The notes under the pieces were generated by a model. The model worked only from the letters and a program-made list of their open reading frames with translations. It was not told the DNA's origin and did not search any database. A program made the position numbers and the translations under genes. From contig NC_039481.1 in assembly GCF_003590095.1 (NCBI RefSeq), positions 7,998,001 through 8,062,000 on the forward strand: a stretch of 64,000 nt of DNA, given 5' to 3'. This DNA comes from Trichoplusia ni. Taxonomy: Eukaryota > Arthropoda > Insecta > Lepidoptera > Noctuidae. Shown piece after piece: positions 24,736 through 37,467 of this stretch (its first letter is position 1; each line of letters begins with the position of its first letter).

Positions 24736-26915
24736 TCACTTCGCCCTCTTGGATTTGATCTTTCTTAAGTAGAACTCGAGCTCCTTGCCTTCCAGAATGT
24801 AGCCGTCAGCACGGCCGCACTGTCCTGGCCGGCTAGCCACACACGCTGAAAATAAAAACCGACTTTAGTATTGCTGCTGCACATGCCAGTCTTGGTGACT
24901 TATTAGAGATAAGGTTCTCAGAGTAACTATGACAGAATAGATCATGCAACTGCTAGACTGTTCCCAAAACGGTACCAATCCATAAGTGCAGTCTCAAAAC
25001 TTCTCGATCACATCATTGGTAAAGGATAATCAGCAACAATAAAATGGCTAAGTAGGTAGGTACATAAAACAATCTAATAATCAAATTACAAGACTACAGT
25101 TAAGTTTTATAACTCAGAAAAGGTATGTAACTGATACAATTGATAAACAACCAGTCTAGTAACTCACCTAACAAACGTCCAGTATGGAATTGCTCCTCCA
25201 GTGGTCCCTCAACCTTGGAGAGGCGCTGCCTTGCCAGGTATTTCTTGGCAGTTTTCTGGCTGCGCTTCTTGTTAATAATGGCATCTTCTGCCTCCGTCTA
25301 AAACAAATTAAATAATCATTTCATTGAAGACATAATAAAACTCTCCGTCTATTAGTGCCACTTCAGTATTTGCAACAATCACTGTTTACTCATCTGACAC
25401 GCAAACTATCATCATTTTAATGCTATCTTTCTTCATCATTTAACTTATTAGAGAAATAAGGACTACAATTTTAATGCTAATATTATGTAGTCAAATATGA
25501 AGTTGGTTAAATAAATACTTGAAAATTTTGAAAACAGGCCCAACATATTTGAATTAAAAAGGTAAAGCACTATTATCATGCACTTGATAATAATATTATT
25601 ACAACAAAACATACAAATACAAATGAAGAACCACTGACAATCTTGAAGAGTATTTTATGAGACCAAATGATATTTTTCACATTAAATGAAATCTGAATTA
25701 ACAAAATAGGTTCATTGTAGTTGGTGGTACTTCTTTTGAAGTTACAAATATTTAAAAGTTATTAGTTATTAATAATATTTAATAGTTATTTCTATTCGTA
25801 TGCATTTAGATAATCAATCCTTAGCCTGCCTTTTAGGCAGTACTAAAAATGTAACTTTGGTGAATAAAAATACCTAATAATATAGGGTTTAAGTACTTTA
25901 TGTATAATAATATAAAAATAACTCTTATATTATTATACAAATCAATTAGAATTTAAAAGCTTACTGGACTGTGTGTATTATTGGGTACTGTAATGAATTA
26001 GCTTACAAGAATTAGTAAACTTGATTAGGTAAAAGTGCACTCACCAGTTTGGCACCCTTCTTCCTTCCAAGTGGCAGCAGGTAGTGAGACTCATACCACT
26101 GCCTGAAGGGGGTAGCATCCACCACAACGATGGCGTTCTTCACCAATGTCTTGGTACGCACCAACTCATTGTTGGATGCATTGTACACTACATCAATGAT
26201 ACGGGACTTGCGGGTGGAGCCTGCAATCATAACATTCGTTAACTAAGTTCTAAATAAATGAACTAGTCGTTACTACGTAATTATCATGCCTAAATGTGGA
26301 ATATCTTAGTGGAAAGATACTCACATTCTGATCCCCATGAGAAATTTCCAGTGTCAAGGCGCAGGGCACGGTACTTCGTGTTGCCACCGCGAGAGCGCAC
26401 CAAGTGAATGCGCTGGGGACCGAGCTGCAAAACAAAGTTGAGGATATCAATGAAGAAAGCAACACGAGTCATGCTTAGTTTAACTAAACGGTTATAACAT
26501 AGTTCTGATTACTAATGAACATAAGAGCGCATGGCGAATACACATAACATTATCAAGAAAGGTTATGTTCGGAGTCCTCACCTTGGTGTTGGCAGCCGGG
26601 CGACCCAACTCATACTTCCTCTTCTTACGGATGGGCGCGCGTTTGCCGCCCGTTGCTCTCCGTTTATGCCAGTGATCACGACTGATACCTGAATTACACA
26701 CACAACGTCAATCACATATGAACACTTCACCGACAGAACCTAATACATTCCACAACAATCTTGTAAATCTGGAGATTAACACAAAATATACTCATATAAT
26801 TTAGCACCGAGTAATTATGAACAGAATTAACATTAAGATTGACGATAATAAATTTACATTACAGAGATAATATACGATTTTATTAAAAACACAGAGGACT
26901 AAGTTACTCACCCAT
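24736..26915 (-). CDS. RpS8: 40S ribosomal protein S8 (eS8), copy 1
   Basis: Six exons on the minus strand, 26915-26912 (ATGG), 26688-26582, 26424-26325, 26220-26045, 25297-25168 and 24845-24736 (TGA), total 627 nt, giving 208 residues, the standard eS8 length. The protein starts MGISRDHWHKRRATGGKR, contains KKRKYELGRPAANTK, RALRLDTGNFSWGSEC, VVYNASNNELVRTKTLVKN, RQWYESHYLLPLGRKKGAKL and ASRPGQCGRADGYILEGKEL, and ends in a basic Lys/Arg tail. These are the hallmark segments of eS8, a structural protein of the small ribosomal subunit. The four-base first coding exon is typical of ribosomal protein genes. A poly(A) signal (AATAAA, reverse strand) is at 24715-24720. It is divergent from mago nashi, about 1.1 kb apart. 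Confidence 0.97.
25363..25415 (-). ncRNA. Weak candidate intronic box C/D snoRNA
   Basis: In the long RpS8 intron (25298-26044), read on the gene strand, a perfect box C (ATGATGA, 25415-25409) is followed 42 nt later by a box D (CTGA, 25366-25363). RpS8 introns host C/D snoRNAs in vertebrates. Against it: the spacing is short, the flanking terminal stem is weak, and no target complementarity was checked. An identical sequence occurs in the second copy about 8881 bp downstream. Confidence 0.2.
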
Positions 26916-26927
26916 CTTGGTTGGGTC

Positions 26928-26940
26928 AGAAAAGAAAAGG
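26928..26940 (-). promoter_or_regulatory. Candidate 5'-TOP pyrimidine tract of RpS8
   Basis: On the gene strand CCTTTTCTTTTCT lies 12 bases before the ATG. Ribosomal protein mRNAs start with a C followed by a pyrimidine tract that couples translation to TOR signalling, so transcription probably starts in or just before this tract, with a very short 5' UTR. Confidence 0.5.
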
Positions 26941-28041
26941 TTTGTTTGACAGACGGAACTTCTACACCTCTACTACAACTAGGTAGTCTATGGTTGGCAG
27001 TCTATACGCGATCTCAATAATCGCTTTCAAACAGGCTTTTTAGTACACTCCGATATTATGTTACAAAGACGAAAGAGATTATGTTTTCTTCGAAAGTTCT
27101 TATAGTAAATTGTTACGAAGAAATAATCTTTCGAAGACATTAAATTATTCTTTTAAATCGGAATAAAAAGGACCGCGTCCACAAGGCGCCCCTTTCAAAT
27201 AGTTATTAACTTCACTTAAAGCAAAATTTCAGCTTAGATATTAACGCAAAACATAATTATAATACTATATCTAGAATTTTACTTATATTATTCCACAAAT
27301 ATAACTAGACACAGTCCGCAGACGTTCAGTCGACCCGACAAAAAACAAATGCAGTACTCAATTGAAGACTAATGTCAATAATTTGAAATAAGAACTCCAA
27401 CTTAATCTTTTTTAAGTTTGAAAACCTTAAGCATTAGTTTTATTTTATCGGTTTATTGGTGTCATACGGTCAAACTCTAGAAAAATCATTCAAGATTCAA
27501 GTATTCTTCGATAAGCTTAGAAATAATGATAAAAGCCTTCAAGGAAACAAAAACGGAATTTTTGTAATTCCATCTTTTTTCACTTGTTGGATCAAGTCAG
27601 TATCTCGAAGACAGTATCTAAATCGCTTCCTAAACAGTGTTGTAAAAATTATGTCTAAATTTAAAATGCACTTAATTCTTTCTATGTCCTGCTGCAGATT
27701 GATACCTCTTCTAATCAGAGATCTTCTTGTACATTGCAAGTTCTGATTCACATATTTTTCATAATTATTTAATATTTTTGTAGTCGATTATACAAGCTCT
27801 ATAGTTTGAATCTAATCCTGTTTTTTTAATCTGCGGTATAGAAGCAAACGATTTGAAGTTGAACAATACAAAAATATCTGTGACGCTGTTTCGTTTCGGT
27901 CTTGGCGCTCTTGCCTTACGCTTCATTAAGTTTAACAGGAGCTAAGAAAAACATTGATTTCTCTTCCTGAATTTTAACAAAGCGTGCTGTGTGTAATTAT
28001 TCGTTAAACAAACTGATTTCATTCAAGTTAAACGAATAAAA
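26941..28041. promoter_or_regulatory. Shared divergent promoter region of RpS8 and mago nashi
   Basis: About 1.1 kb separates the RpS8 5' end from the mago ATG. It contains no TATA box in a convincing position for either gene and no coding exon. Open frames here have no splice or family support. The corresponding region of the second copy carries a LINE insertion within about 230 bp of the mago ATG. Confidence 0.5.
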
Positions 28042-28784
28042 ATGTCTTCAGACTTCTATATTCGTTACTATGTCGGACACAAAGGAAAGTTTGGTCACGA
28101 ATTTTTAGAATTCGAATTCCGCCCCGATGGCAAACTCCGGTACGCAAATAATTCTAATTACAAAAATGATACAATGATTCGTAAAGAAGCATATGTTCAT
28201 CCTTGCGTGATGGAAGAACTCAAAAGGATTATAGTAGACTCAGAAATAATGCACGAAGACGACCGGCTATGGCCACAACCAGACCGAGTGGGGAGACAGG
28301 TACACATCATCTATTCTAGTTTGTACGGCAATATTATTCAGCACAGTTGTTTTATCCTGTTGTTGTTGGAATTCCAAATTTTCAAATGGTTTTTGTGTTA
28401 TTCATTAAGTAGAGAAATCTTAAATACTATTCCGATAAAGTAGGGTTATCATGAACAATTTATTATTGTACACATTTGTTTAAAAATTATGTCCATTGTT
28501 GCAATTAATACTGTTTTAATTACACTTTCAATATTCAATCAATTATTTATTTTCAACCGGTACACTTGGTATTGTTTCTTTGAGACTTATTTCTTTTTCA
28601 GGAGTTGGAGATAGTTATAGGGGAAGAACACATTTCCTTCACAACATCTAAAACAGGATCCTTGGTTGATGTAAATCAGTCTCGAGATCCAGAAGGCCTC
28701 CGTGGTTTTTATTATCTGGTTCAAGATCTTAAATGTCTAGTATTTTCCCTCATTGGTCTTCACTTCAAGATCAAACCTATTTAA
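28042..28784 (+). CDS. mago: Mago nashi, exon junction complex core protein, copy 1
   Basis: Two exons, 28042-28299 and 28602-28784 (TAA), give 441 nt and 146 residues, the exact length of the family. The protein opens with FYIRYYVGHKGKFGHEFLEF and continues with PDGKLRYANNSNYKNDTMIR and PQPDRVGRQ (exon end), then ISFTTSKTGSLVDVNQSRDP and a C-terminus ending LHFKIKPI, which together are diagnostic for Mago. Mago pairs with Y14 (Tsunagi) and clamps eIF4A3 on spliced mRNA upstream of exon junctions, acting in mRNA localisation, decay and splicing. A poly(A) signal AATAAA is at 28803-28808. The gene is divergent from RpS8. Confidence 0.97.
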
Positions 28785-31700
28785 GTGTCTGACTATAAGA
28801 GTAATAAAAATTTGAGTAATAAGACTTCTTTTACTTTCAATGTTTTAATGCTTGTGTATAATATAATAATATGAAATCAAATCTAGTTGTTGATGAAATG
28901 GTGCAATGGAACTTATGAACAAAGTAATACCTAATTTAATTATTAAGACTAGGTATTTCCTAATGATTTCATGCTTTTTCACACTGATATATATCTTATA
29001 TCAATAATAGCTTACTAGGCAAACCAAGTGGTGAAATTATCACTCCAGAACCACTGTGATACTTGTTGCTGGTTCAAACTCCTCGTACGACAAGCATTTG
29101 CGTGACTGTATCACACAAATGCTTGTCCTTAGTCTGGGGCCTGCCTTTGTGCTTGTGACTTAAATGCTTGAAAATAAGGATTAAGTTCTTTAGCATGGGA
29201 GATTTTTTTTTATTACAAACTAGCTGTTTCCCGCGACTTCGTCCATGTGGTTCTTCGCTCCTATTTGTCGCAGCCTGATGGTATATGAATGGTCTATTCT
29301 ATAAAAAAAGATTTTTTCAATTTCAACCAGTAGTTCCTGAGATTAGCGCGTTCAAACAAACAAACTCTTCAGCTTTATATATTAGTATAGAAGTATAGAT
29401 TAATTCTAGGGAAGTTCTGGTGTAGGCAAAAATAACACAGAGATGAAAAACGTTAGGTGTAGACGGTTCTTATCACTTAAGTTTATGGAAAACATTATAG
29501 TAGCTGCTATGTGTGTAGTTAAACTCATTGAAAACGTGGGTAACTTAAGTCTGAGAATTAGAAAGCATTTATTTTTCATCCTCTAGAATATGAAAACAAG
29601 CTTTTTTTCTTAGCTTCTATAATACTATACTTTAAATTTCCAACAGTAAGTCGATCCCATTTTTATCCTTACTATATCTGTACTAATATAATTATAAAGC
29701 TGAAAAGTTTATTTGTTTGTTTGAACGCGCTAATCTCAGGAACTACTGGTTCAAATTGATTTTTTTTTGTATTGAATAGACCATTCATCGAGGAAGGTTT
29801 TAGGCTTATTACCATCACGTTGCGACTAATAGGAGCGAAGATACAATGGAAAATGTGGAAAAAAACAGGGAAAATTATTCAACTTCGAGGGCTTCCGTTG
29901 AAAAATTCCTAACTTATATCTTTTAACCACGCGGGCAACAGCTAGTATATTATGTTTCTTTTCTGTCATGGGATATCTTCATGGGAAGAGACACGGTCCT
30001 TTTTAAAGGCGTGTACGGGGACACAGGTCCAACTTGCAGAGGCCTTCTTGAGAACTTTAATCTAAAATGTGTTGGGGTATCTACCAAGGGCCATCCACCC
30101 CTGCTCTATAAAAGAACACATGGACAGCCCAAGGTACCTACAAAACTAATGTAGTTTGTGGAGTTAAAACTAATTTGTTTAATAGTTCCTATTATATACT
30201 ATGGAAAAACTATGGCACCTGCCGTTCAAAACATAGAAATTGGCAGGTCGTGACTCGCCGGCTCAAAAACGGCCCATTTCTTATTCATTATCTTCTATTT
30301 ATACAAAACTCTGGTATACTCTCAAAGATAGGTTTTTGTATACCAGACGAGTAAAATATGTGACGCGGCGGCGCAGGCCGCGGCTGTTGGTAGTGCCCGC
30401 GTGCGCGCACCAACCTGCTGGAGCCCTCACTCGCGCGTTGCGCACACTCAACACTGTGGCTGATGACATTGATTTATTCAACTGTACACTGAGTGAGTTC
30501 ACAAGGGCCACTTACTGTGTAGTATGTAAAGAAATATAGTTAAGGTAATATATTTTTAGTTACTATGTCGAATTAGGTGAAGATATCTATAATGGCAAAG
30601 TAAATAAATGAATATTACTGATGTTCCCTCTGCTCTGCTGACGTTGCCTACAGCGAAAGGCAACATCAGTGAGATAAGCTAAGGGAGAGAGGTGCAGCAC
30701 CGATTGCACCATCGCGGGTCATAGACTCGGAGTGAGTTTCGCCACGCCATTAAACTCTTCCACCCCCAAGCATATAACTCTAATGAACCAGTTAAGGCAA
30801 GAAAGAGCTGGGAGTCCCCATAGAGAGTGACCCCCTGGGGCCCTCAAGTTCCGTTGTGTCGCTATTCACGAACAGCTCGCTACAAGCTGCCCTGGGATGT
30901 ATGCTCTTACATATAACTTCAGATAGATTTTTTGTTTGTAATGTGGTCATGCGTTATTCCCATGGAGAGATAACGATTAGCAACAGCTATTTATTTATTT
31001 TTTATATATTATTAAGAAATAAATATATTAATAAATTAAATATATTAAATGCGAAAGTAACTCTGTCTATCTGTTACGCATTCCCGCTCAAACCTCTTAA
31101 CCGACTTTGATGAAATTGGGCACAGACCATGTTTAGACCCTGAGAAAGGACATAGGCTACCTACTTTTTGTTGCGAAAAAAGGGATGAAGAGCAGTAGCG
31201 GATTTACAAATATTCAAGGCTATGGGCTGTTAAGCTTTTGCCGCCCTTGCCTTCACAATTGTCAAAGTGTCATGTACTAGTGGGTAAATATAGAAAATTG
31301 CTTAACGGATTCAGGGAACGAACCATGACAAATGATAAGTGATAAGAAAAAAGTCATTGGCAAAATTTCTTGCCGACTTCTATCTGTAAAACATCAAAAA
31401 CAGAATACAGAAAACCGTCATCCACAAATCTTTTTTGCCTGGTATCTGCTGGTATATCCGCCACTGATGAAGAGGTTAAAAGTTTGCGTTCGTCATTTCT
31501 AAAGATTAAAACCATGAAACTTGCGTACTCTTAGGGTGTGCACTGTTTTTGCATACTGGCTCCTGTAAGTGCCTCTTGGACAAAAGGACCAATGGATTTT
31601 CCTAGGTACTTTCTGCCACTTAATGGGATACGTAGTTACCCTATACCTGCTGTAAACAGTTATACATATATTTTTAATATGTCTACTCTCTTTTGAACAA

Positions 31701-31894
31701 ATGTTAGACAAAAATCTATACCGTTCTTTTATAATCCATAACATTAAAATTTAAAGTACGCAAAAGGAGCCGCGGCTACCAGCTAGTTTATAATAACGCT
31801 TGGGTGAGTTAAGAAAAAAAATATATTACTATATATAAAAGAGTAAAGTTCGCGAGCAGAAAATGCGGATGGTGCCAGGAGAGCAAGTACAAGT
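28785..31894. other. Intergenic region downstream of mago, repeats only
   Basis: Holds a SINE-like stretch (29034-29150, with cttgttgctggttcaaactcc), a family B Helitron-like element on the minus strand (29220-29396), another on the plus strand (29677-29945, ending CAGCTAG before T), and a family A fragment (31040-31180). The frame at 30240-30539 is disrupted by a one-base difference in the second copy and has no family signature, so it is not called as a gene. Confidence 0.5.
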
Positions 31895-32894
31895 NNNNNN
31901 NNNNNNNNNNNNNNNNNNNNNNNNNNNNNNNNNNNNNNNNNNNNNNNNNNNNNNNNNNNNNNNNNNNNNNNNNNNNNNNNNNNNNNNNNNNNNNNNNNNN
32001 NNNNNNNNNNNNNNNNNNNNNNNNNNNNNNNNNNNNNNNNNNNNNNNNNNNNNNNNNNNNNNNNNNNNNNNNNNNNNNNNNNNNNNNNNNNNNNNNNNNN
32101 NNNNNNNNNNNNNNNNNNNNNNNNNNNNNNNNNNNNNNNNNNNNNNNNNNNNNNNNNNNNNNNNNNNNNNNNNNNNNNNNNNNNNNNNNNNNNNNNNNNN
32201 NNNNNNNNNNNNNNNNNNNNNNNNNNNNNNNNNNNNNNNNNNNNNNNNNNNNNNNNNNNNNNNNNNNNNNNNNNNNNNNNNNNNNNNNNNNNNNNNNNNN
32301 NNNNNNNNNNNNNNNNNNNNNNNNNNNNNNNNNNNNNNNNNNNNNNNNNNNNNNNNNNNNNNNNNNNNNNNNNNNNNNNNNNNNNNNNNNNNNNNNNNNN
32401 NNNNNNNNNNNNNNNNNNNNNNNNNNNNNNNNNNNNNNNNNNNNNNNNNNNNNNNNNNNNNNNNNNNNNNNNNNNNNNNNNNNNNNNNNNNNNNNNNNNN
32501 NNNNNNNNNNNNNNNNNNNNNNNNNNNNNNNNNNNNNNNNNNNNNNNNNNNNNNNNNNNNNNNNNNNNNNNNNNNNNNNNNNNNNNNNNNNNNNNNNNNN
32601 NNNNNNNNNNNNNNNNNNNNNNNNNNNNNNNNNNNNNNNNNNNNNNNNNNNNNNNNNNNNNNNNNNNNNNNNNNNNNNNNNNNNNNNNNNNNNNNNNNNN
32701 NNNNNNNNNNNNNNNNNNNNNNNNNNNNNNNNNNNNNNNNNNNNNNNNNNNNNNNNNNNNNNNNNNNNNNNNNNNNNNNNNNNNNNNNNNNNNNNNNNNN
32801 NNNNNNNNNNNNNNNNNNNNNNNNNNNNNNNNNNNNNNNNNNNNNNNNNNNNNNNNNNNNNNNNNNNNNNNNNNNNNNNNNNNNNNNNNNNNNN
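31895..32894. other. Assembly gap of exactly 1000 N
   Basis: A fixed-length N run is a scaffold join of unknown true size. The sequence before it ends inside the duplicated block, and the sequence after it starts inside the same block. Any open frame read through it is meaningless. Confidence 1.
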
Positions 32895-33617
32895 TTTAGC
32901 TTTTCTACAAAATTATTTTTTGACTAGCTGTTGCCCGCGACTTCGTTCCCGTGGGTAGAAGAAGATGTAAGTTATGATTTATACCCGTCCTGTTTTTCTT
33001 TCACATTTTCCATTGTATCTTCGCTCCTATTAGTCGCAGAGTCATGGTTTATAGCCTAAAGCCTTCCTCGATTAATTGTCTACTCAACACAAAAAGAATT
33101 TTTTCAATTTGGACCAGTAGTTCCTGAGATTAGCGCGTTCAAACAAACAAACAAACAAACAAACTCTTCAGGTTTATATATTAGTATAGTAGTATAGATT
33201 AGTATAGATTCAGCGATCCTCATTAGCATAGGCCGTTTAGACGATCTTAACTTCCAATTACTGATCTCACACGATTTTATTATAACTAACACAGCAAACG
33301 ATTTGATTTATAAATTATTTCCATAAAATTAATTACATTCGATAAAACTATTTTAGGAGTGGATCACCCCTAACATTTAGAAAAGTAGATGTCCCATTCA
33401 CATACCTACCCAATATGCAAACAATGAGAATTTGTCAAGCAGTCTCGGAGGAGTGTAACAACAAAAACCGCGACATGAGAATTCTATATATGAGATGTAC
33501 AGGTGGTTTTAAAAGTTCAATTTTGAGTAAGCTTTAGAACAGAGAAATTATTGGAAAATTGTCTTGTTGGAAATAAAAGAATAGATATTTTTTAAGTTTA
33601 TTTTTACATTACACTTC

Positions 33618-35796
33618 TCACTTCGCCCTCTTGGATTTGATCTTCTTAAGTAGAACTCGAGCTCCTTGCCTTCCAGAATGTAGCCGTCAGCACGGCCGCA
33701 CTGTCCTGGCCGGCTAGCCACACACGCTGAAAATAAAAACCGACTTTAGTATTGCTGCTGCACATGCCAGTCTTGGTGACTTATTAGAGATAAGGTTCTC
33801 AGAGTAACTATGACAGAATAGATCATGCAACTGCTAGACTGTTCCCAAAACGGTACCAATCCATAAGTGCAGTCTCAAAACTTCTCGATCACATCATTGG
33901 TAAAGGATAATCAGCAACAATAAAATGGCTAAGTAGGTAGGTACATAAAACAATCTAATAATCAAATTACAAGACTACAGTTAAGTTTTATAACTCAGAA
34001 AAGGTATGTAACTGATACAATTGATAAACAACCAGTCTAGTAACTCACCTAACAAACGTCCAGTATGGAATTGCTCCTCCAGTGGTCCCTCAACCTTGGA
34101 GAGGCGCTGCCTTGCCAGGTATTTCTTGGCAGTTTTCTGGCTGCGCTTCTTGTTAATAATGGCATCTTCTGCCTCCGTCTAAAACAAATTAAATAATCAT
34201 TTCATTGAAGACATAATAAAACTCTCCGTCTATTAGTGCCACTTCAGTATTTGCAACAATCACTGTTTACTCATCTGACACGCAAACTATCATCATTTTA
34301 ATGCTATCTTTCTTCATCATTTAACTTATTAGAGAAATAAGGACTACAATTTTAATGCTAATATTATGTAGTCAAATATGAAGTTGGTTAAATAAATACT
34401 TGAAAATTTTGAAAACAGGCCCAACATATTTGAATTAAAAAGGTAAAGCACTATTATCATGCACTTGATAATAATATTATTACAACAAAACATACAAATA
34501 CAAATGAAGAACCACTGACAATCTTGAAGAGTATTTTATGAGACCAAATGATATTTTTCACATTAAATGAAATCTGAATTAACAAAATAGGTTCATTGTA
34601 GTTGGTGGTACTTCTTTTGAAGTTACAAATATTTAAAAGTTATTAGTTATTAATAATATTTAATAGTTATTTCTATTCGTATGCATTTAGATAATCAATC
34701 CTTAGCCTGCCTTTTAGGCAGTACTAAAAATGTAACTTTGGTGAATAAAAATACCTAATAATATAGGGTTTAAGTACTTTATGTATAATAATATAAAAAT
34801 AACTCTTATATTATTATACAAATCAATTAGAATTTAAAAGCTTACTGGACTGTGTGTATTATTGGGTACTGTAATGAATTAGCTTACAAGAATTAGTAAA
34901 CTTGATTAGGTAAAAGTGCACTCACCAGTTTGGCACCCTTCTTCCTTCCAAGTGGCAGCAGGTAGTGAGACTCATACCACTGCCTGAAGGGGGTAGCATC
35001 CACCACAACGATGGCGTTCTTCACCAATGTCTTGGTACGCACCAACTCATTGTTGGATGCATTGTACACTACATCAATGATACGGGACTTGCGGGTGGAG
35101 CCTGCAATCATAACATTCGTTAACTAAGTTCTAAATAAATGAACTAGTCGTTACTACGTAATTATCATGCCTAAATGTGGAATATCTTAGTGGAAAGATA
35201 CTCACATTCTGATCCCCATGAGAAATTTCCAGTGTCAAGGCGCAGGGCACGGTACTTCGTGTTGCCACCGCGAGAGCGCACCAAGTGAATGCGCTGGGGA
35301 CCGAGCTGCAAAACAAAGTTGAGGATATCAATGAAGAAAGCAACACGAGTCATGCTTAGTTTAACTAAACGGTTATAACATAGTTCTGATTACTAATGAA
35401 CATAAGAGCGCATGGCGAATACACATAACATTATCAAGAAAGGTTATGTTCGGAGTCCTCACCTTGGTGTTGGCAGCCGGGCGACCCAACTCATACTTCC
35501 TCTTCTTACGGATGGGCGCGCGTTTGCCGCCCGTTGCTCTCCGTTTATGCCAGTGATCACGACTGATACCTGAATTACACACACAACGTCAATCACATAT
35601 GAACACTTCACCGACAGAACCTAATACATTCCACAACAATCTTGTAAATCTGGAGATTAACACAAAATATACTCATATAATTTAGCACCGAGTAATTATG
35701 AACAGAATTAACATTAAGATTGACGATAATAAATTTACATTACAGAGATAATATACGATTTTATTAAAAACACAGAGGACTAAGTTACTCACCCAT
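33618..35796 (-). CDS. RpS8: RpS8, copy 2, with a one-base C-terminal frameshift
   Basis: Exons are 35796-35793, 35569-35463, 35305-35206, 35101-34926, 34178-34049 and 33726-33618, matching copy 1 exon for exon. In the last exon the plus-strand run reads gatcttcttaag (near 33643), where copy 1 has gatctttcttaag. The lost base shifts the frame after FYLR, so the conserved basic C-terminus and the stop codon are lost and translation runs into the 3' UTR. The change lies within 750 bp of the contig start in a homopolymer-like run, so a sequencing error is more likely than a real pseudogene. The rest of the gene is identical in coding sense. The biological gene is probably the one described for copy 1. 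Confidence 0.85.
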
Positions 35797-36694
35797 CTTG
35801 GTTGGGTCAGAAAAGAAAAGGTTTGTTTGACAGACGGAACTTCTACACCTCTACTACAACTAGGTAGTCTATGGTTGGCAGTCTATACGCGATCTCAATA
35901 ATCGCTTTCAAACAGGCTTTTTAGTACACTCCGATATTATGTTACAAAGACGAAAGAGATTATGTTTTCTTCGAAAGTTCTTATAGTAAATTGTTACGAA
36001 GAAATAATCTTTCGAAGACATTAAATTATTCTTTTAAATCGGAATAAAAAGGACCGCGTCCACAAGGCGCCCCTTTCAAATAGTTATTAACTTCACTTAA
36101 AGCAAAATTTCAGCTTAGATATTAACGCAAAACATAATTATAATACTATATCTAGAATTTTACTTATATTATTCCACAAATATAACTAGACACAGTCCGC
36201 AGACGTTCAGTCGACCCGACAAAAAACAAATGCAGTACTCAATTGAAGACTAATGTCAATAATTTGAAATAAGAACTCCAACTTAATCTTTTTTAAGTTT
36301 GAAAACCTTAAGCATTAGTTTTATTTTATCGGTTTATTGGTGTCATACGGTCAAACTCTAGAAAAATCATTCAAGATTCAAGTATTCTTCGATAAGCTTA
36401 GAAATAATGATAAAAGCCTTCAAGGAAACAAAAACGGAATTTTTGTAATTCCATCTTTTTTCACTTGTTGGATCAAGTCAGTATCTCGAAGACAGTATCT
36501 AAATCGCTTCCTAAACAGTGTTGTAAAAATTATGTCTAAATTTAAAATGCACTTAATTCTTTCTATGTCCTGCTGCAGATTGATACCTCTTCTAATCAGA
36601 GATCTTCTTGTACATTGCAAGTTCTGATTCACATATTTTTCATAATTATTTAATATTTTTGTAGTCGATTATACAAGCTCTATAGTTTGAATCT

Positions 36695-37250
36695 GAATAA
36701 AAAATAATAAGATACTAATCCTGTTATAATAATAATATTATAATCACAATAAAATAAAATAACAACATACAAATAGATTAGACATGAAGTCTTATAACAT
36801 TATTCATGTACGGGGAATCTACCCTATAAGCTATCATGTTCAGGATGCTGTTGGTGCTGGCGCGTACTCTGCTGACCATTGAAGCGATGCGTTTTCGCAT
36901 TATCGCGCTAAAACCGTCAACATGCGCGTCCGCGAACATGCCGGAGGCACTACAATAACGCGGCAACCCCAACAGCATCCTGAACGCATTATTATACTGG
37001 ATCCGAAGGGATTCGTACGATCTTCGAGTATATGTAATCCATAGGCTGCACGTGTAGAATGTTGTGCAATACGCTCTAAACAAGGTTGTTTTAGCACCAG
37101 TGGAGCAACGTACAAACCTACGAGATACCATATTAGCTCTTACCGATAAAGCCCTTCGTTCCCGTTCCATGTCCATGTCGTCACGTAAATCTGAGGCAAC
37201 CACATGACCTAGGTATTTAAAACTATCTACTCTTTCTAAGGAGGTTCAAT
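36695..37250 (-). mobile_element. 5'-truncated non-LTR retrotransposon (LINE) fragment present only in copy 2
   Basis: On the minus strand an open frame to the stop at 36778-36780 encodes the region after the reverse-transcriptase core of insect LINEs: FKYLGHVVASDLRDD, ERERRALSVRANMVSRRF, TLFRAYCTTFYTCSLW and RIQYNNAFRMLLGLPRYCSA. This is a recognisable jockey/CR1-type C-terminal domain. The 3' end is a TTATTATTATAA-type simple tail. The corresponding site in copy 1 is empty (near 27812-27830). It sits about 220 bp upstream of the mago ATG. The outer limits are approximate because a 22-bp indel lies next to the 3' end. Confidence 0.8.
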
Positions 37251-37467
37251 TTTAATCTGCGGTATAGAAGCAAACGATTTGAAGTTGAACAATACAAAAA
37301 TATCTGTGACGCTGTTTCGTTTCGGTCTTGGCGCTCTTGCCTTACGCTTCATTAAGTTTAACAGGAGCTAAGAAAAACATTGATTTCTCTTCCTGAATTT
37401 TAACAAAGCGTGCTGTGTGTAATTATTCGTTAAACAAACTGATTTCATTCAAGTTAAACGAATAAAA

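Larger units (their letters stand above)
24015..31894. repeat. First copy of an ~8-kb duplicated block ending at the assembly gap
   Basis: The 7880 bp from tttagcttttctac to the last base before the N run recurs at 32895-41314, including introns, repeats and intergenic DNA. Differences are mainly one-base homopolymer indels plus a ~550-bp insertion in the second copy. No unique sequence lies between the end of this copy and the gap. Confidence 0.95.

Noticed and set aside
30240..30539. A 99-codon frame after mago, with a counterpart at 39667-39918
   Set aside because: A one-base difference between the copies changes the C-terminal half, there is no family motif, and a similar-length frame exists on the other strand. 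No splice support.
31863..32927. A 354-codon open frame spanning the N run
   Set aside because: Almost all codons are N; the frame only exists because unknown bases contain no stop.
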